The notes beneath the pieces are model-generated. The model saw only the letters and a list, made by a program, of their open reading frames with translations. It was not told where the DNA came from and ran no database searches. 64,000 nt of DNA from an uncultured Litoreibacter sp. (GTDB lineage: Bacteria; Pseudomonadota; Alphaproteobacteria; Rhodobacterales; Rhodobacteraceae). Position 1 is the stretch's first letter, and each line of letters opens with the position of its first letter. Positions 43,318 to 53,949 of the stretch are shown here, piece after piece. The stretch spans positions 558,001-622,000 of the forward strand of contig NZ_CANMXB010000001.1 in NCBI RefSeq assembly GCF_947501785.1, in the 5' to 3' direction. Position numbers and translations under genes: made by a program.

Positions 43318-44073
43318 ATGTTGGAAATCAAAAACCTGCAAGTCGGCCTTGAAGAAGAGGAAAAGCAAATCCTCAAAGGTGTGGACCTGAAAATTGGCGC
43401 GGGCGAAGTGCACGCGATCATGGGGCCGAACGGCTCGGGGAAGTCGACTTTGTCCTACGTGCTGTCCGGCAAGGACGGGTACGAGGTCACTGGCGGGTCG
43501 GCTGCATTGAATGGCGAAGAATTGCTGGAGATGGAGCCCGAAGAACGCGCCGCCGCAGGCCTGTTTCTGGCCTTCCAATACCCCGTTGAAATCCCGGGTG
43601 TGGGCAATATGACCTTCTTGCGCACCGCCGTGAACGCCCAGCGCAAAGCGCGCGGCGAGGAGGAACTGTCTGCGGGCGAGTTCCTGAAAGTGATCCGCGC
43701 CAAGGCGAAAGATCTTGAGATCGACGCGGACATGCTGAAGCGCCCGGTCAATGTGGGCTTCTCCGGCGGTGAAAAGAAGCGCAACGAAATCCTGCAAATG
43801 GCCATGTTGGAGCCCAAGATGTGCATCTTGGATGAGACGGATTCCGGCCTCGATGTAGATGCAATGAAGTTGGTGTCGCACGGTGTCAACGCGCTGCGCG
43901 ACGAAGGCCGCTCCTTCCTCGTGATCACCCACTACCAGCGCCTGTTGGACCACATCAAACCGGACGTGGTGCATATCATGGCCGATGGCAAGATCATCAA
44001 ATCCGGCGGGCCAGAGCTTGCGCTGGAAGTTGAAAACAACGGCTATGCCGACTTGCTGGCTGAGGTGGCCTGA
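43318..44073 (+). CDS. sufC: Fe-S cluster assembly ATPase SufC
   Basis: 251 residues, ribosome binding site AAGGAAAAG. Walker A GPNGSGKST (about 38-46), signature FSGGEKKRNEILQMAML, Walker B CILDETDSGLDVDAMK and the conserved YQRLLDHIKPD near the end. Cytoplasmic ABC-type ATPase that drives conformational change of SufBD. The stop overlaps the sufD start (TGATG). Confidence 0.97.
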   Translation: MLEIKNLQVGLEEEEKQILKGVDLKIGAGEVHAIMGPNGSGKSTLSYVLSGKDGYEVTGGSAALNGEELLEMEPEERAAAGLFLAFQYPVEIPGVGNMTFLRTAVNAQRKARGEEELSAGEFLKVIRAKAKDLEIDADMLKRPVNVGFSGGEKKRNEILQMAMLEPKMCILDETDSGLDVDAMKLVSHGVNALRDEGRSFLVITHYQRLLDHIKPDVVHIMADGKIIKSGGPELALEVENNGYADLLAEVA

Positions 44074-45350
44074 TGGGTATGGCAGAAGTTCAGTCCGGCT
44101 CCGGCGTGTTGGACGACTTGAAAGTAAGCGATACAGGCTGGGCCAAAGACGCACGGCAATCCGCACTTGCCCGCCTGCGCGGCATGGGCCTGCCCAGCAA
44201 GCACGACGAGTATTGGAAATACACCGATCCTGCGACGCTGGTCAGCGCCGAGCCGACCCCCGCTGCGCTGTTTGAGTCTGGTGAAGCGCAACTCTTTGAC
44301 GATGTGGACCGGCTGAAGCTGGTCTTCGTGGACGGCGTGTTTGACGCCGATGCGTCTGATGATCTGAGCCTGGAAAACGTCGAAATCTCGCGCCTGGCGG
44401 ACACGGCGTCTGCCGACATTCATTGGGCCAAAGGCCTATATGGCGCACTTGAACTGAACGGCCAAAGTCCTGTTCAACGCCCGCTGGCGGCGCTGAACAC
44501 AGCCATGGCCACGGATGGCGTGCTGGTGCGCGTGACGGGCAAGGTCAGCAAACCCATCAGTCTCATCTATCGGCACGCATCCGAAACATCCGACGCGATC
44601 CTGCACCATGTGATCAAGGTGGAGCAGGGCGGCGATGTCACCATCACCGAGAACGGACCAGCTGCGGCGCGGTTCAACAAGGTGATGGAGGTCGACATTG
44701 CTGATGGCGCTGCTTTCCACCATGTCCGCGCCCAAGGGCGGGACCATGAACGTCGTGCCGCCACGCATATCTTTGCGCGGCTAGGAACCGAGAGCACATT
44801 CAAGTCCTTCACGCTGACCGCCAACGGTGTCCTGACCCGCAATGAATGCGTGATCGAGCTGACGGGCGATGACGCAAAAGCATCTGTTGCAGGCGCGGCA
44901 GTTGGCGACGGGGTGTTCCACCACGACGACACGGTTTTCATTACGCATGACGCGCTGAACTGCGAAAGCCGTCAGGTCTTCAAGAAGGTCCTGCGCAACG
45001 GCGCGGTCGGGGTCTTCCAAGGCAAGATCCTCGTCAAAGAAGGCGCGCAGAAAACCGACGGCTATCAGATCAGCCAATCGCTGCTTCTGGATGAGGATAG
45101 CCAGTTCCTCGCAAAGCCCGAGCTGGAGATCTATGCCGACGATGTGGCCTGCAGCCACGGCTCGACGTCGGGCGCGATTGATGAAGATGCGTTGTTCTAC
45201 CTGCAGTCACGAGGGGTTCCTTTGAAGAACGCGCAGGATTTGTTGGTTTTGGCCTTCCTTGCCGAAGCGTTGGAAGAGATTGAGGACGAACAGCTTGCCG
45301 ATGCGCTTCATCATCGTCTTGAGGACTGGCTGTCACGGCGCGGCGGCTAA
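44073..45350 (+). CDS. sufD: Fe-S cluster assembly protein SufD
   Basis: 425 residues. The front has the short helix DARQSALARLRGMGLPSKHD, followed by EYWKYTDP; the beta-helix core and the C-terminal CSHGSTSGAIDEDALFYLQS (about 360-379) with RGVPLKNAQ are diagnostic of SufD. It completes SufBC2D and helps iron entry. Two membrane-protein genes follow before sufS. Confidence 0.96.
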   Translation: MGMAEVQSGSGVLDDLKVSDTGWAKDARQSALARLRGMGLPSKHDEYWKYTDPATLVSAEPTPAALFESGEAQLFDDVDRLKLVFVDGVFDADASDDLSLENVEISRLADTASADIHWAKGLYGALELNGQSPVQRPLAALNTAMATDGVLVRVTGKVSKPISLIYRHASETSDAILHHVIKVEQGGDVTITENGPAAARFNKVMEVDIADGAAFHHVRAQGRDHERRAATHIFARLGTESTFKSFTLTANGVLTRNECVIELTGDDAKASVAGAAVGDGVFHHDDTVFITHDALNCESRQVFKKVLRNGAVGVFQGKILVKEGAQKTDGYQISQSLLLDEDSQFLAKPELEIYADDVACSHGSTSGAIDEDALFYLQSRGVPLKNAQDLLVLAFLAEALEEIEDEQLADALHHRLEDWLSRRGG

Positions 45351-45353
45351 TCC

Positions 45354-45863
45354 ATGTCGACCGTCTCGGCCATATTGCGCAGCTATCGCGCGCCACGAGA
45401 GGTGATGCGTGCCCATCGGGCAGGCGGCGCGGATGAGGCTTTGGGCCTGATGTGGCTGTTCATCGCCTGCATTCTGTTCTTCGTGGCACGCTTGCCAGAA
45501 TTGTCCCGACAATCGCATTTCGCCTCGCTGGAAGGTCGCGAAGAACCCGTCGCCAGCCTGGCATTGCCGATGTTCTACGGAACCGTCTTGCTTGCGCCAT
45601 TGATGTTCCTGCTGCTGGCAGCCTTGTCGCATCTGGTGGTGAAAGCGTTAGGCGCAAAAGGCGTGTGGCTGGACGCGCGGCTCGCCTTGTTCTGGGCGCT
45701 GCTTTGTACGGCGCCGGTGGTGTTGTTCCAAGGGCTGATCGCCGGCTTTGTGGGCCCCGGTCCCGGCATGAATTTGGCGTCGGTGATGGTCTTTTTGGCG
45801 TTCTTGTTTCTCTGGATCAACAACCTGATTGCGTTGGAATGGCGTAAGGAGGCATTGGCATGA
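45354..45863 (+). CDS. YIP1-family integral membrane protein (first copy)
   Basis: 169 residues with four to five hydrophobic helices (GLMWLFIACILFFVARL; GTVLLAPLMFLLLAALSHLV; LALFWALLCTAPVVLFQGLI; VMVFLAFLFLWINNLIALE), fitting the YIP1/DUF1282 fold. It begins 3 bases after the sufD stop and overlaps the next YIP1 gene by 4 bases. Function unknown; placement within suf is seen in other Rhodobacteraceae. Confidence 0.85.
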   Translation: MSTVSAILRSYRAPREVMRAHRAGGADEALGLMWLFIACILFFVARLPELSRQSHFASLEGREEPVASLALPMFYGTVLLAPLMFLLLAALSHLVVKALGAKGVWLDARLALFWALLCTAPVVLFQGLIAGFVGPGPGMNLASVMVFLAFLFLWINNLIALEWRKEALA

Positions 45864-46448
45864 TCGCACAGCTTCTGAAGATGGTGCAATTTTCGCTCAA
45901 GTCCCCGAAGGAGGGGGCCGAAATGGTGTTGGCCGCCCAACCCACGCGCGAGATTTTGTGGACCATCCTTGTTGTCGTCGTCGCGGTCACCGTGCTGTTG
46001 GCGCAGGCGATGAATTTTATCGTGCCACCCCCGCCAGAAGCGCAAGAGCTGATGCCGTTCAGTTCGTCGCCTCTGATGTTCGCGCTGGTGATGTGGGGGT
46101 TGCTGGTGCTGATGGTGTTCTGCACGCATTACATCGGCCAGATGTTCGGCGGGGAGGGGGCGTTTAACGACAGCCTTGTTATTGTGATTTGGCTGCAAAC
46201 CATCCTGATCGTCATTCAGGTGGTGCAGATCGTTATCGCGCTGTTGTCGCCTGGGTTGGCGGCCTTGCTGGGCTTTGGTTTTGCGCTGTTCTCGATCTGG
46301 ATTTTCGTCAATTTCGTGGCCGTTGCCCATGGCTTCAAGAACCTCGGCCTTGTGTTGTTCGGCATCATTATGTCGATGATCGGGGTCGTGCTCGGACTTA
46401 GTTTGATCTTCGTTTTCATTGCAATTCTATTCGGGGTGGACCTGCCCA

Positions 46449-46456
<8 letters not shown>
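45860..46456 (+). CDS. YIP1-family integral membrane protein (second copy)
   Basis: 198 residues, ATG 45860 overlapping the first copy. The front MIAQLLKMVQFSLKSPKEGA is the usual start of YIP1-like proteins, followed by about five helices (TILVVVVAVTVLLAQAMNFI; LVMWGLLVLMVFCTHYIGQM with GGEGAF; the valine/isoleucine-rich tail). Sequence similarity between the two copies is limited, so they are old paralogues. The stop lies 8 bases inside the sufS start. Confidence 0.85.
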
Positions 46457-47675
<1,219 letters not shown>

Positions 47676-47728
47676 CGCGGCGAGTTCAATACCGATTGCG
47701 GTGCTGCAACGGGCTGGCTATAGAGACG

Positions 47729-47809
<81 letters not shown>

Positions 47810-47833
47810 TTTCATTTGCTTGCGGGGGAATTC

Positions 47834-48730
47834 ATGACACAAAACGTTGCTGTCTTTGGGCTTGGCTCAATGGGTTTTGGGAGCGCCATGTCGCTGGTGC
47901 GGGCGGGCCATCAGACCTACGGGTTCGACGTCAATGCCGATGCGGTGAGCCGGTTCACGGATGCGGGCGGCAAGGCGGCTTCTGTGGGGGACATCGCGGC
48001 TGACTTGGACGCAGCCGTGCTTGTCGTGTTGAATGCGGCCCAAACCGAAGAGGTTCTGTTCGGGGCCAACGGCGTCGTTGATGGGCTGAAGGCTGGGGCC
48101 GTTGTCATGGCCTGCGCCACCGTGCCACCAGACTTTGCACGCGACATGGAAGCGCGCTGCGCCGAACGCGGGGTGCATTACCTTGATGCGCCAATCTCCG
48201 GCGGGTCGGTTAAGGCCGGGCAGGGGCAGCTTTCGGTGATGGCGTCAGGAACGCCGCAGGCCTTTGCGGCGGCCAAGCAAGTATTGGACGCGACATCCGA
48301 GACAGTGTTCGAGCTTGGTGACACGGCGGGGGCCGGATCGGCCATGAAGGCAGTGAATCAGTTGCTGGCGGGCGTGCATATCGCGACAATGGCCGAGGCC
48401 CTGACCTTTGGCATGACCCAAGGGGTCAGCCCGGACAAATTTGTCGAGGTGATCTCCAAATGTGCGGGTACCAGCTGGATGCTGGAAAATCGCGCGCCGC
48501 ATATCGTGGCGGGAGATTACACGCCGCACAGCTCGGTCGATATCTGGCCCAAAGACCTTGGCATCGTGCTGGACATCGCCAAATCGGCCAGGTTTTCAGC
48601 GCCCATCACCGCCGCGGCCTTGCAACAGTTTCTCGCGGCGTCGGGGTCCGGCCTAGGGCGCGAAGACGATGCCGCAGTCGCGAAGGTCTACGCCCGCAAC
48701 GCAGGTCTAACCTTGCCCAGGGAGGACTAG
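47834..48730 (+). CDS. ltnD: NAD(P)-dependent oxidoreductase, probable L-threonate dehydrogenase
   Basis: 298 residues from ATG 47834 (GGGGG ahead; the TTG at 47816 is less likely). VAVFGLGSMGFGSAMSLVRA at 4-23 is the Rossmann motif; YLDAPISGGSVKAGQGQLSV (about 116-135) and GSAMKAVNQLLAGVH with the catalytic lysine mark the 3-hydroxyisobutyrate dehydrogenase superfamily. VLNAAQTEEVLFG and TVPPDFARDM resemble LtnD in particular. Partner genes otnK/otnC/otnI are not adjacent, so the exact substrate is not settled. The stop overlaps the convergent ackA by 4 bases. Confidence 0.8.
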   Translation: MTQNVAVFGLGSMGFGSAMSLVRAGHQTYGFDVNADAVSRFTDAGGKAASVGDIAADLDAAVLVVLNAAQTEEVLFGANGVVDGLKAGAVVMACATVPPDFARDMEARCAERGVHYLDAPISGGSVKAGQGQLSVMASGTPQAFAAAKQVLDATSETVFELGDTAGAGSAMKAVNQLLAGVHIATMAEALTFGMTQGVSPDKFVEVISKCAGTSWMLENRAPHIVAGDYTPHSSVDIWPKDLGIVLDIAKSARFSAPITAAALQQFLAASGSGLGREDDAAVAKVYARNAGLTLPRED

Positions 48731-49893
48731 GTCAGCGCGACCGTATGTTGAGCAATGACTGCGTCTTCATTCGTAGGGATCACCAGCACGTCGCATCTGG
48801 CGTCATCGGCATTAATCCGGGTGTCTCCGGCGCCGTTGCGTGAGGCATCCAACGTGATGCCCAGCCATCCCAAGCGGTCGCAAATGCCAGCCCGGGTCTG
48901 GGCTGAGTTTTCGCCAATACCGGCGGTAAAGATCAAAACATCCAGCCCGCCAATCGCCGGGATCAGTGCTGCGATTTCAGCCGCCGCGCGGTAGCAGAAC
49001 AAATCCATCGCCAGCTTGGCGCGCGGATCATCGCTTGCCTGCAAGTCCTGCATGGCATTGCTGATGCCCGACACACCCAGCAGGCCCGATTGCTGATAGA
49101 GCAGCTTTTCGATCTCCGGCACGCTCATCCCGCGTTGCTGCACCAGATGCAGGATCACACCAGGGTCAATGCTGCCCGACCTGCGCCCCATTACCAGCCC
49201 GTCCAGTGCCGTGAAGCCCATCGTCGTGGCGCGGCTTTCGCCGTTTTCCATAGCGCACAGGCTCGCCCCATTGCCCAGATGCGCGACGATCACACGGCCG
49301 TTGGCCTTGTCGCCCAGATGCTCGGGTAAGGTCGAAGCGATGAATTCGTAGGACAGCCCGTGAAAGCCGTAACGCACCAGTCCCGTCTCCGTCAGCTCCT
49401 GCGGAATAGCGAACAGCTTGGCTAACGGGGTCTGCGTTGTGTGAAAGCTGGTGTCGAAACACGCGACTTGCGGTAGGTTCGGGAACTGGTTGGCAATCAG
49501 CCGGACGGAGGCCAGGTTATGCGGCTGGTGCAGCGGCGCCAATGGGGTGAGCGCGGCCAATTGCGCGACCACATCGGGTGTGATCTTGGCGGGGCCGGTG
49601 AAGTCCCGCCCGCCATGCACAACCCGGTGCCCAACCGCGACAACCTTATGGTGCCGCGCGTGCTCGGCGAGCCAGTCCAATAATATCCGCGCGGCGTCTT
49701 CATGGGTGCATCTTGGGTCAAGAACCGGCACGGGTGCGGGTGCGGGCTTTGGCACCGAGATCGAAAATTCCGGGGCGCGCTTGAGGCCTGTAATCTTGCC
49801 GCGCAGCACCGGTGTCAGCGGGGCTGCGACCGGGTGCAACGCAAATTTCAGGCTGGAGGAGCCTGCATTGATGGTGAGGATGACGTCGGGCAT
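48727..49893 (-). CDS. ackA: Acetate kinase
   Basis: 388 residues from ATG 49893, matching the family start (LTINAGSSSLKFAL). GHRVVHGG (near 90), FDTSFHTT, RYGFHGLSYE, HLGNGASLCA, GRRSGSIDPG and FTAGIGENS are the acetate kinase signatures, with the catalytic arginine and histidine present. It interconverts acetyl phosphate and acetate with ATP formation. No phosphotransacetylase gene is adjacent, unlike many genomes. Confidence 0.95.
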   Translation of the reverse strand: MPDVILTINAGSSSLKFALHPVAAPLTPVLRGKITGLKRAPEFSISVPKPAPAPVPVLDPRCTHEDAARILLDWLAEHARHHKVVAVGHRVVHGGRDFTGPAKITPDVVAQLAALTPLAPLHQPHNLASVRLIANQFPNLPQVACFDTSFHTTQTPLAKLFAIPQELTETGLVRYGFHGLSYEFIASTLPEHLGDKANGRVIVAHLGNGASLCAMENGESRATTMGFTALDGLVMGRRSGSIDPGVILHLVQQRGMSVPEIEKLLYQQSGLLGVSGISNAMQDLQASDDPRAKLAMDLFCYRAAAEIAALIPAIGGLDVLIFTAGIGENSAQTRAGICDRLGWLGITLDASRNGAGDTRINADDARCDVLVIPTNEDAVIAQHTVALT

Positions 49894-50016
49894 GGGGTCC
49901 GCTCCGGTTAATGTTCGTTGAGAAAGTGTTGCGCGGACATTCGGTGGCGGCAAGGTAAAAGAAAAGCCGCCTCATTGCTGGGGCGGCCATATGCTTTCGG
50001 TCAGAGCAGGTAGGCG

Positions 50017-50586
50017 CTACCGCCCCCAAGTGCGTACGACACCACAATCCATATGCACGAAGTTGGACCCTGAATAGCGGCCGACACCCCCCGCAGAGCA
50101 GGACGCAGCAGCACGCGCGATCTGACCGACGGAGCGGGACTTCAGACGAAGATCAGCAGCCTGACCTTTCATGTGCAGGGAATTCTTGGCCACACCGCGC
50201 GAGCGGGAGCGCAGCATCGCGTTGGTCTTGGGGGAGCGGTAGCCCGACAGCAGCATGTAAGGCTCGCTCACCTTCATCAGGTTGTGGGATGCGGACATTA
50301 TGTCGATTGTGCGGGTGTCCATCTTGGTCGCGCTGTTCTGGCGCCAGTCGCGCATGAAGTAGTTCACTTCCTTCAACGCTTCCTTGATGTACTCGCCCTC
50401 GATCCAATAGATCATGTCGATGGTTTCGCCGGTACGGCCGGAATACATCTTGATGCGGCGGACGTCGCCGGCCCCTTTGAGAAATCCGAATGCGTTTGAA
50501 TAGACTGGAGCCGCTGTCACAGCGGTCGCGGCGAATGCACCTAGCAATGCGCGACGCGTCACGTTAGCGGAATTGTTCTCACCCAT
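50017..50586 (-). CDS. DUF882/YcbK-family murein peptidase-like protein
   Basis: 189 residues. Twin-arginine-like start TRRALLGAFAATAVTAAPVY at about 10-29 suggests export. The M15-like core has SGYRSPKTNAMLR, SLHMKGQAADLRL (zinc H and D) and FVHMDCGVVRTWG (second H-x-D), as in YcbK/DUF882 proteins thought to cut peptidoglycan cross-links. Divergent from the L,D-transpeptidase gene across 301 bases, so the two may be regulated together. Confidence 0.85.
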   Translation of the reverse strand: MGENNSANVTRRALLGAFAATAVTAAPVYSNAFGFLKGAGDVRRIKMYSGRTGETIDMIYWIEGEYIKEALKEVNYFMRDWRQNSATKMDTRTIDIMSASHNLMKVSEPYMLLSGYRSPKTNAMLRSRSRGVAKNSLHMKGQAADLRLKSRSVGQIARAAASCSAGGVGRYSGSNFVHMDCGVVRTWGR

Positions 50587-50887
50587 GAGTTTGCCTGTCC
50601 CGTAGCCCTGACCACTTACGCGGTCGTATTTTTGATCCCCAGATGCGCATCCTTATGGCACAACTTGATTCGTGGACCAAGAACACTCTGCACCTGAGGC
50701 GTTAAAAAGGCACAAATGAGCAAAAATTTGCGCAATTTTCCCATTGCGAAAGATTGTTGCGGATGGTGTCCATGCGGCAACTGGGCGGAGAAAAGGCGGC
50801 GATCCCCCTGCATTGTGAATGGACTCTGCCGTCGGGCTACAAAATATTGAGCGCGAACATACGGGCACTTAGTTTCTTGGGGCGACC
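50587..50887. promoter_or_regulatory. Divergent promoter region between the DUF882 and L,D-transpeptidase genes
   Basis: 301 bases, AT-rich at 50700-50760 (AAAAATTTGCGCAATTTTCC). Imperfect repeats of TTGCG occur at 50728-50762. No gene or recognisable operator found; promoters for both flanking genes are expected. Confidence 0.45.
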
Positions 50888-52498
50888 ATGACTGTTAAAT
50901 TTAATCGACGCACAACTGTAAAAATGATGGCTGCCGGTGCCGCGGCGCTGGTGTTGCCCGGCTTCGGGGTAGGGCGTGCGGATGCGGCTGTTACGGCTTT
51001 GAAACAATCCATTGCGGAGGCGGCCTCCAAGGATGCGTCAATTGCGGCCTTCTACCGCTCGCGGGCTTTCAAACCTATTTTCACCGGCAACGGGGATGGC
51101 CGACGCCGCGGGGCATTGCTGAAATCTCTGGCCCGCGCGGGCGACCATGGGTTGCCCGTCAGCCGGTATGACGCCGATGGCCTGAAGCAGATGTTTAAGG
51201 CCGCAAAGACACCCACGGACCGCGGCCAGGTCGAAGTTGAGGCGGCGCGCCGCTTTCTGGACTATGCAGATGCGATGCGCTCCGGGCTGCTGGACCCCCG
51301 CAAGATCGACAGGTCCATCGTGGTTGACGTGCCGCGCTATGATCGGACCGCCACGCTCACGGCCTTTGCGAAATCCAGCCCGCAAGGCTTCATGAAAAAG
51401 CTTAACCCGCGCAAGCCGGAATACGTGCGCCTGCAAAAGGAGAAGCTGCGTCTCGAAAAGTTGCTGGCCAAAGGCGGCTGGGGCGAAAAAGTTGGCGCAA
51501 AGGCGCTGAAGCCCGGCCAATCGGGCGCGGCGGTCGTGCAGCTGCGCAATCGTCTGATCCGCATGGGCTTCATGCGCAAATCGGCCAGCCAGAGTTACGA
51601 CGCTAACATTCAGGCCGCGGTCCAAAAGTTTCAGATCAGCCACGGGCTGGCCCCCGACGGGGTAGCCGGGGCCGGGACAATATCCGAGATAAATAAGGAC
51701 GTTCCGGACCGGTTGAGCCAGGTGCTCGTCGGGTTGGAACGCAACCGCTGGTTGCCAAACCCGCTCGAAAAGAAGCACGTTTGGGTCAATCTTCCAGACT
51801 TCCATGTAGATATCATGGAGAAGGGCAAATCGACATTCCGGTCGCGCGTGGTGATCGGCAAGCAGACAGAGGACCGCAAGACGCCGGAATTCTCGGATGT
51901 GATGGAATTCATGGTAATCAATCCAAGCTGGTATGTGCCGCGCTCGATTGTGACCAAGGAATATCTGCCGCTGCTCAAACGCAATCGCGGGGCGGCGGGC
52001 CAGCTGCAAATCATCGGGTCAAACGGCAAACCGGTGAACCGGGCCAACATCAATTTTGCACAGTATAACGAACGGAATTTCCCCTATTCGATGAAGCAGC
52101 CGCCCTCTAAGGGGAATGCTTTGGGGCTGGTGAAATTCATGTTCCCGAACAAGTACAATATCTACCTGCATGACACGCCGTCCAAGTCGCTGTTCGGCCG
52201 CGAAGTGCGGGCGTTCAGTCATGGCTGCGTGCGCGTGCACAAGCCGTTTGAATTCGCCTACGCCCTGCTGAAAGCGCAAGAAAGCGATCCCGAGGGGTAT
52301 TTCCAAAGCATCCTGCGCACACGGGCGGAGCGCCGCGTCGAGCTGCGCCAACCCTTGCCGGTTCACTTGGCATACTTCACGGCATGGGTGGATGCCAAAG
52401 GCCGCGCGCATTACCGGCGTGATGTCTATGGTCGGGATGGGCGCATTTTTGCGGCCCTGACTAAGGCAGGGGTTACCTTGCGCAGCGTTAAAGCCTAA
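50888..52498 (+). CDS. L,D-transpeptidase (YcbB/LdtD type)
   Basis: 536 residues. N-terminal export signal (RRTTVKMMAAGAAALVLPGF, Tat-like), a scaffold domain, a peptidoglycan-binding domain at about 215-265 (GQSGAAVVQLRNRLIRMGFM; VQKFQISHGLAPDGVAG) and the YkuD catalytic domain with FSHGCVRVHKPFEF (about 441-454), where the cysteine is the nucleophile. It makes 3-3 cross-links in peptidoglycan or attaches proteins. Domain order matches YcbB/LdtD. Confidence 0.92.
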   Translation: MTVKFNRRTTVKMMAAGAAALVLPGFGVGRADAAVTALKQSIAEAASKDASIAAFYRSRAFKPIFTGNGDGRRRGALLKSLARAGDHGLPVSRYDADGLKQMFKAAKTPTDRGQVEVEAARRFLDYADAMRSGLLDPRKIDRSIVVDVPRYDRTATLTAFAKSSPQGFMKKLNPRKPEYVRLQKEKLRLEKLLAKGGWGEKVGAKALKPGQSGAAVVQLRNRLIRMGFMRKSASQSYDANIQAAVQKFQISHGLAPDGVAGAGTISEINKDVPDRLSQVLVGLERNRWLPNPLEKKHVWVNLPDFHVDIMEKGKSTFRSRVVIGKQTEDRKTPEFSDVMEFMVINPSWYVPRSIVTKEYLPLLKRNRGAAGQLQIIGSNGKPVNRANINFAQYNERNFPYSMKQPPSKGNALGLVKFMFPNKYNIYLHDTPSKSLFGREVRAFSHGCVRVHKPFEFAYALLKAQESDPEGYFQSILRTRAERRVELRQPLPVHLAYFTAWVDAKGRAHYRRDVYGRDGRIFAALTKAGVTLRSVKA

Positions 52499-52548
52499 AT
52501 CTTGATCAACGGGGCCGCCGGGCCCCGCCCAGGATTTGAGGCAGGCCC

Positions 52549-53610
52549 ATGAGCTACACCATATCGCAAATCGCAACCGCGCTAGGCGCGCGGTTCGAAG
52601 GGGATGGCGCGCTGACTGTGTCATGCGCGTCAGAACCGCAATCGGCCTCACCTGATGCGCTTGCCTTGGCAATGGACGAAAAATACGCGCCTGGGTTGGC
52701 CTCTGGTGCGGCTCAGTCGGCCATCTTGTGGGATGGGGCGGACTGGCAGGCGCTCGGCTTGAAGGCCGCAATTTTTGTGCCGCGTCCGCGCTATGCGATG
52801 TCTGGCCTGACCACATTGATGGACCCGGGCCCCGAGATTGACGAGGGCGTGCATCCCTCGGCCATCGTCCATGAAAGCGCGGTGATTGGCGACGGGGCGG
52901 CGATTGGTCCCTTCGTGGTCATTGGCCGCGACGTGGTAATCGGCGCGCGGGCCCGCTTAGCGGCCCATGCCAGTATCGCCGAAGGATCAACGATTGGCGA
53001 CAACGCGTTGATTTTGCAGGGGGTTCGAATTTGCCATCACGTTAGCATCGGTGACAATTTCATCGCCCAGCCAGGCTGCGTGATCGGGTCGGATGGGTTC
53101 TCATTCGTGACGCCCGAAAAGTCCGGCGTCGAAAACGTGCGCAAGAGCCTTGGCGACCAAGGCGATGCGGCGCGGCAAAGCTGGACGCGCATACATTCAC
53201 TTGGCGCGGTAACCATCGGAAATAACGTTGAAATTGGCGCGAACGCTGCGATTGACAGAGGCACCATTCGCGACACGTCCATCGGGAACGGCACAAAGCT
53301 AGATAACCTCGTGCATGTTGGCCATAACGTGCAGATTGGGGAGGATTGCCTGATCTGCGGTCAGGTCGGCATTGCGGGCTCGGCGCGGATCGGCGACCGG
53401 GTGGTGATGGCCGGGCAATGCGGGGTGAATGACAATATATTCGTTGGGGATGACGTCATCGCTGGCGGGGCCACCAAGATTTTCACCAACGCGCCTGCCG
53501 GTCGGGTCTTGCTGGGCTATCCCGCTGTCAAAATGGAGACCCATATCGAGATGCAGAAGGCCACTCGGCGCTTGCCGCGGTTTATGAAGTCTTTCCAACA
53601 AAGCAAATAG
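52549..53610 (+). CDS. lpxD: UDP-3-O-acylglucosamine N-acyltransferase LpxD
   Basis: 353 residues. An N-terminal uridine-binding domain (about 1-95) precedes a left-handed beta helix of hexapeptide repeats ([20 protein letters not shown] and many more) and a C-terminal helix. The catalytic histidine is in [12 protein letters not shown] near 260. It adds the second 3-hydroxyacyl chain in lipid A synthesis. It is separated from the usual lpxA/fabZ cluster and followed instead by an acyl carrier protein and a ketoacyl synthase gene. Confidence 0.95.
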   Translation: MSYTISQIATALGARFEGDGALTVSCASEPQSASPDALALAMDEKYAPGLASGAAQSAILWDGADWQALGLKAAIFVPRPRYAMSGLTTLMDPGPEIDEGVHPSAIVHESAVIGDGAAIGPFVVIGRDVVIGARARLAAHASIAEGSTIGDNALILQGVRICHHVSIGDNFIAQPGCVIGSDGFSFVTPEKSGVENVRKSLGDQGDAARQSWTRIHSLGAVTIGNNVEIGANAAIDRGTIRDTSIGNGTKLDNLVHVGHNVQIGEDCLICGQVGIAGSARIGDRVVMAGQCGVNDNIFVGDDVIAGGATKIFTNAPAGRVLLGYPAVKMETHIEMQKATRRLPRFMKSFQQSK

Positions 53611-53679
53611 GCCCTCGCAAATCGCGACAAACCGGCTTACATGCTGCTAAACCCCAGAATAGACGCAAGGACCGATCAC

Positions 53680-53946
53680 ATGTCTGCCAGCGTGAAAGAC
53701 CAAGTCATCGAGATCGTGGCCGAGCAGGCCGTGCTCGATGTGTCCGACATTTCCATGGAGGCGTCGCTGGAAGATCTCGGCATCGATTCCCTTGGCCTGG
53801 TGGAGAGCATCTTCGCCATTGAGGAAGCCTTCGACATTTCAGTGCCGTTCAACGCCAACGACCCGTCAGATAGTGAGTTTGACGTCTCCAGCGTGGCCGC
53901 CGTGGTCGCGGCGGTCGAAAAACTGGTGGCGGAGCAGAAGTCCTAA
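53680..53946 (+). CDS. Acyl carrier protein, specialised copy
   Basis: 88 residues from ATG 53680. The phosphopantetheine serine is in DLGIDSLGLVES (about 29-40). An acidic protein of normal ACP length but differing from housekeeping AcpP (which usually reads DSLDTVEL). It lies between lpxD and a ketoacyl synthase gene, 3 bases before the latter, which suggests a dedicated fatty-acyl pathway, perhaps for lipid A chains. Confidence 0.9.
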   Translation: MSASVKDQVIEIVAEQAVLDVSDISMEASLEDLGIDSLGLVESIFAIEEAFDISVPFNANDPSDSEFDVSSVAAVVAAVEKLVAEQKS

Positions 53947-53949
53947 CTG

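Noticed and set aside
52511-52526. GGGGCC/GGCCCC hairpin between the L,D-transpeptidase and lpxD genes
   Set aside because: No T-run follows and GC-rich palindromes of this size are common here.
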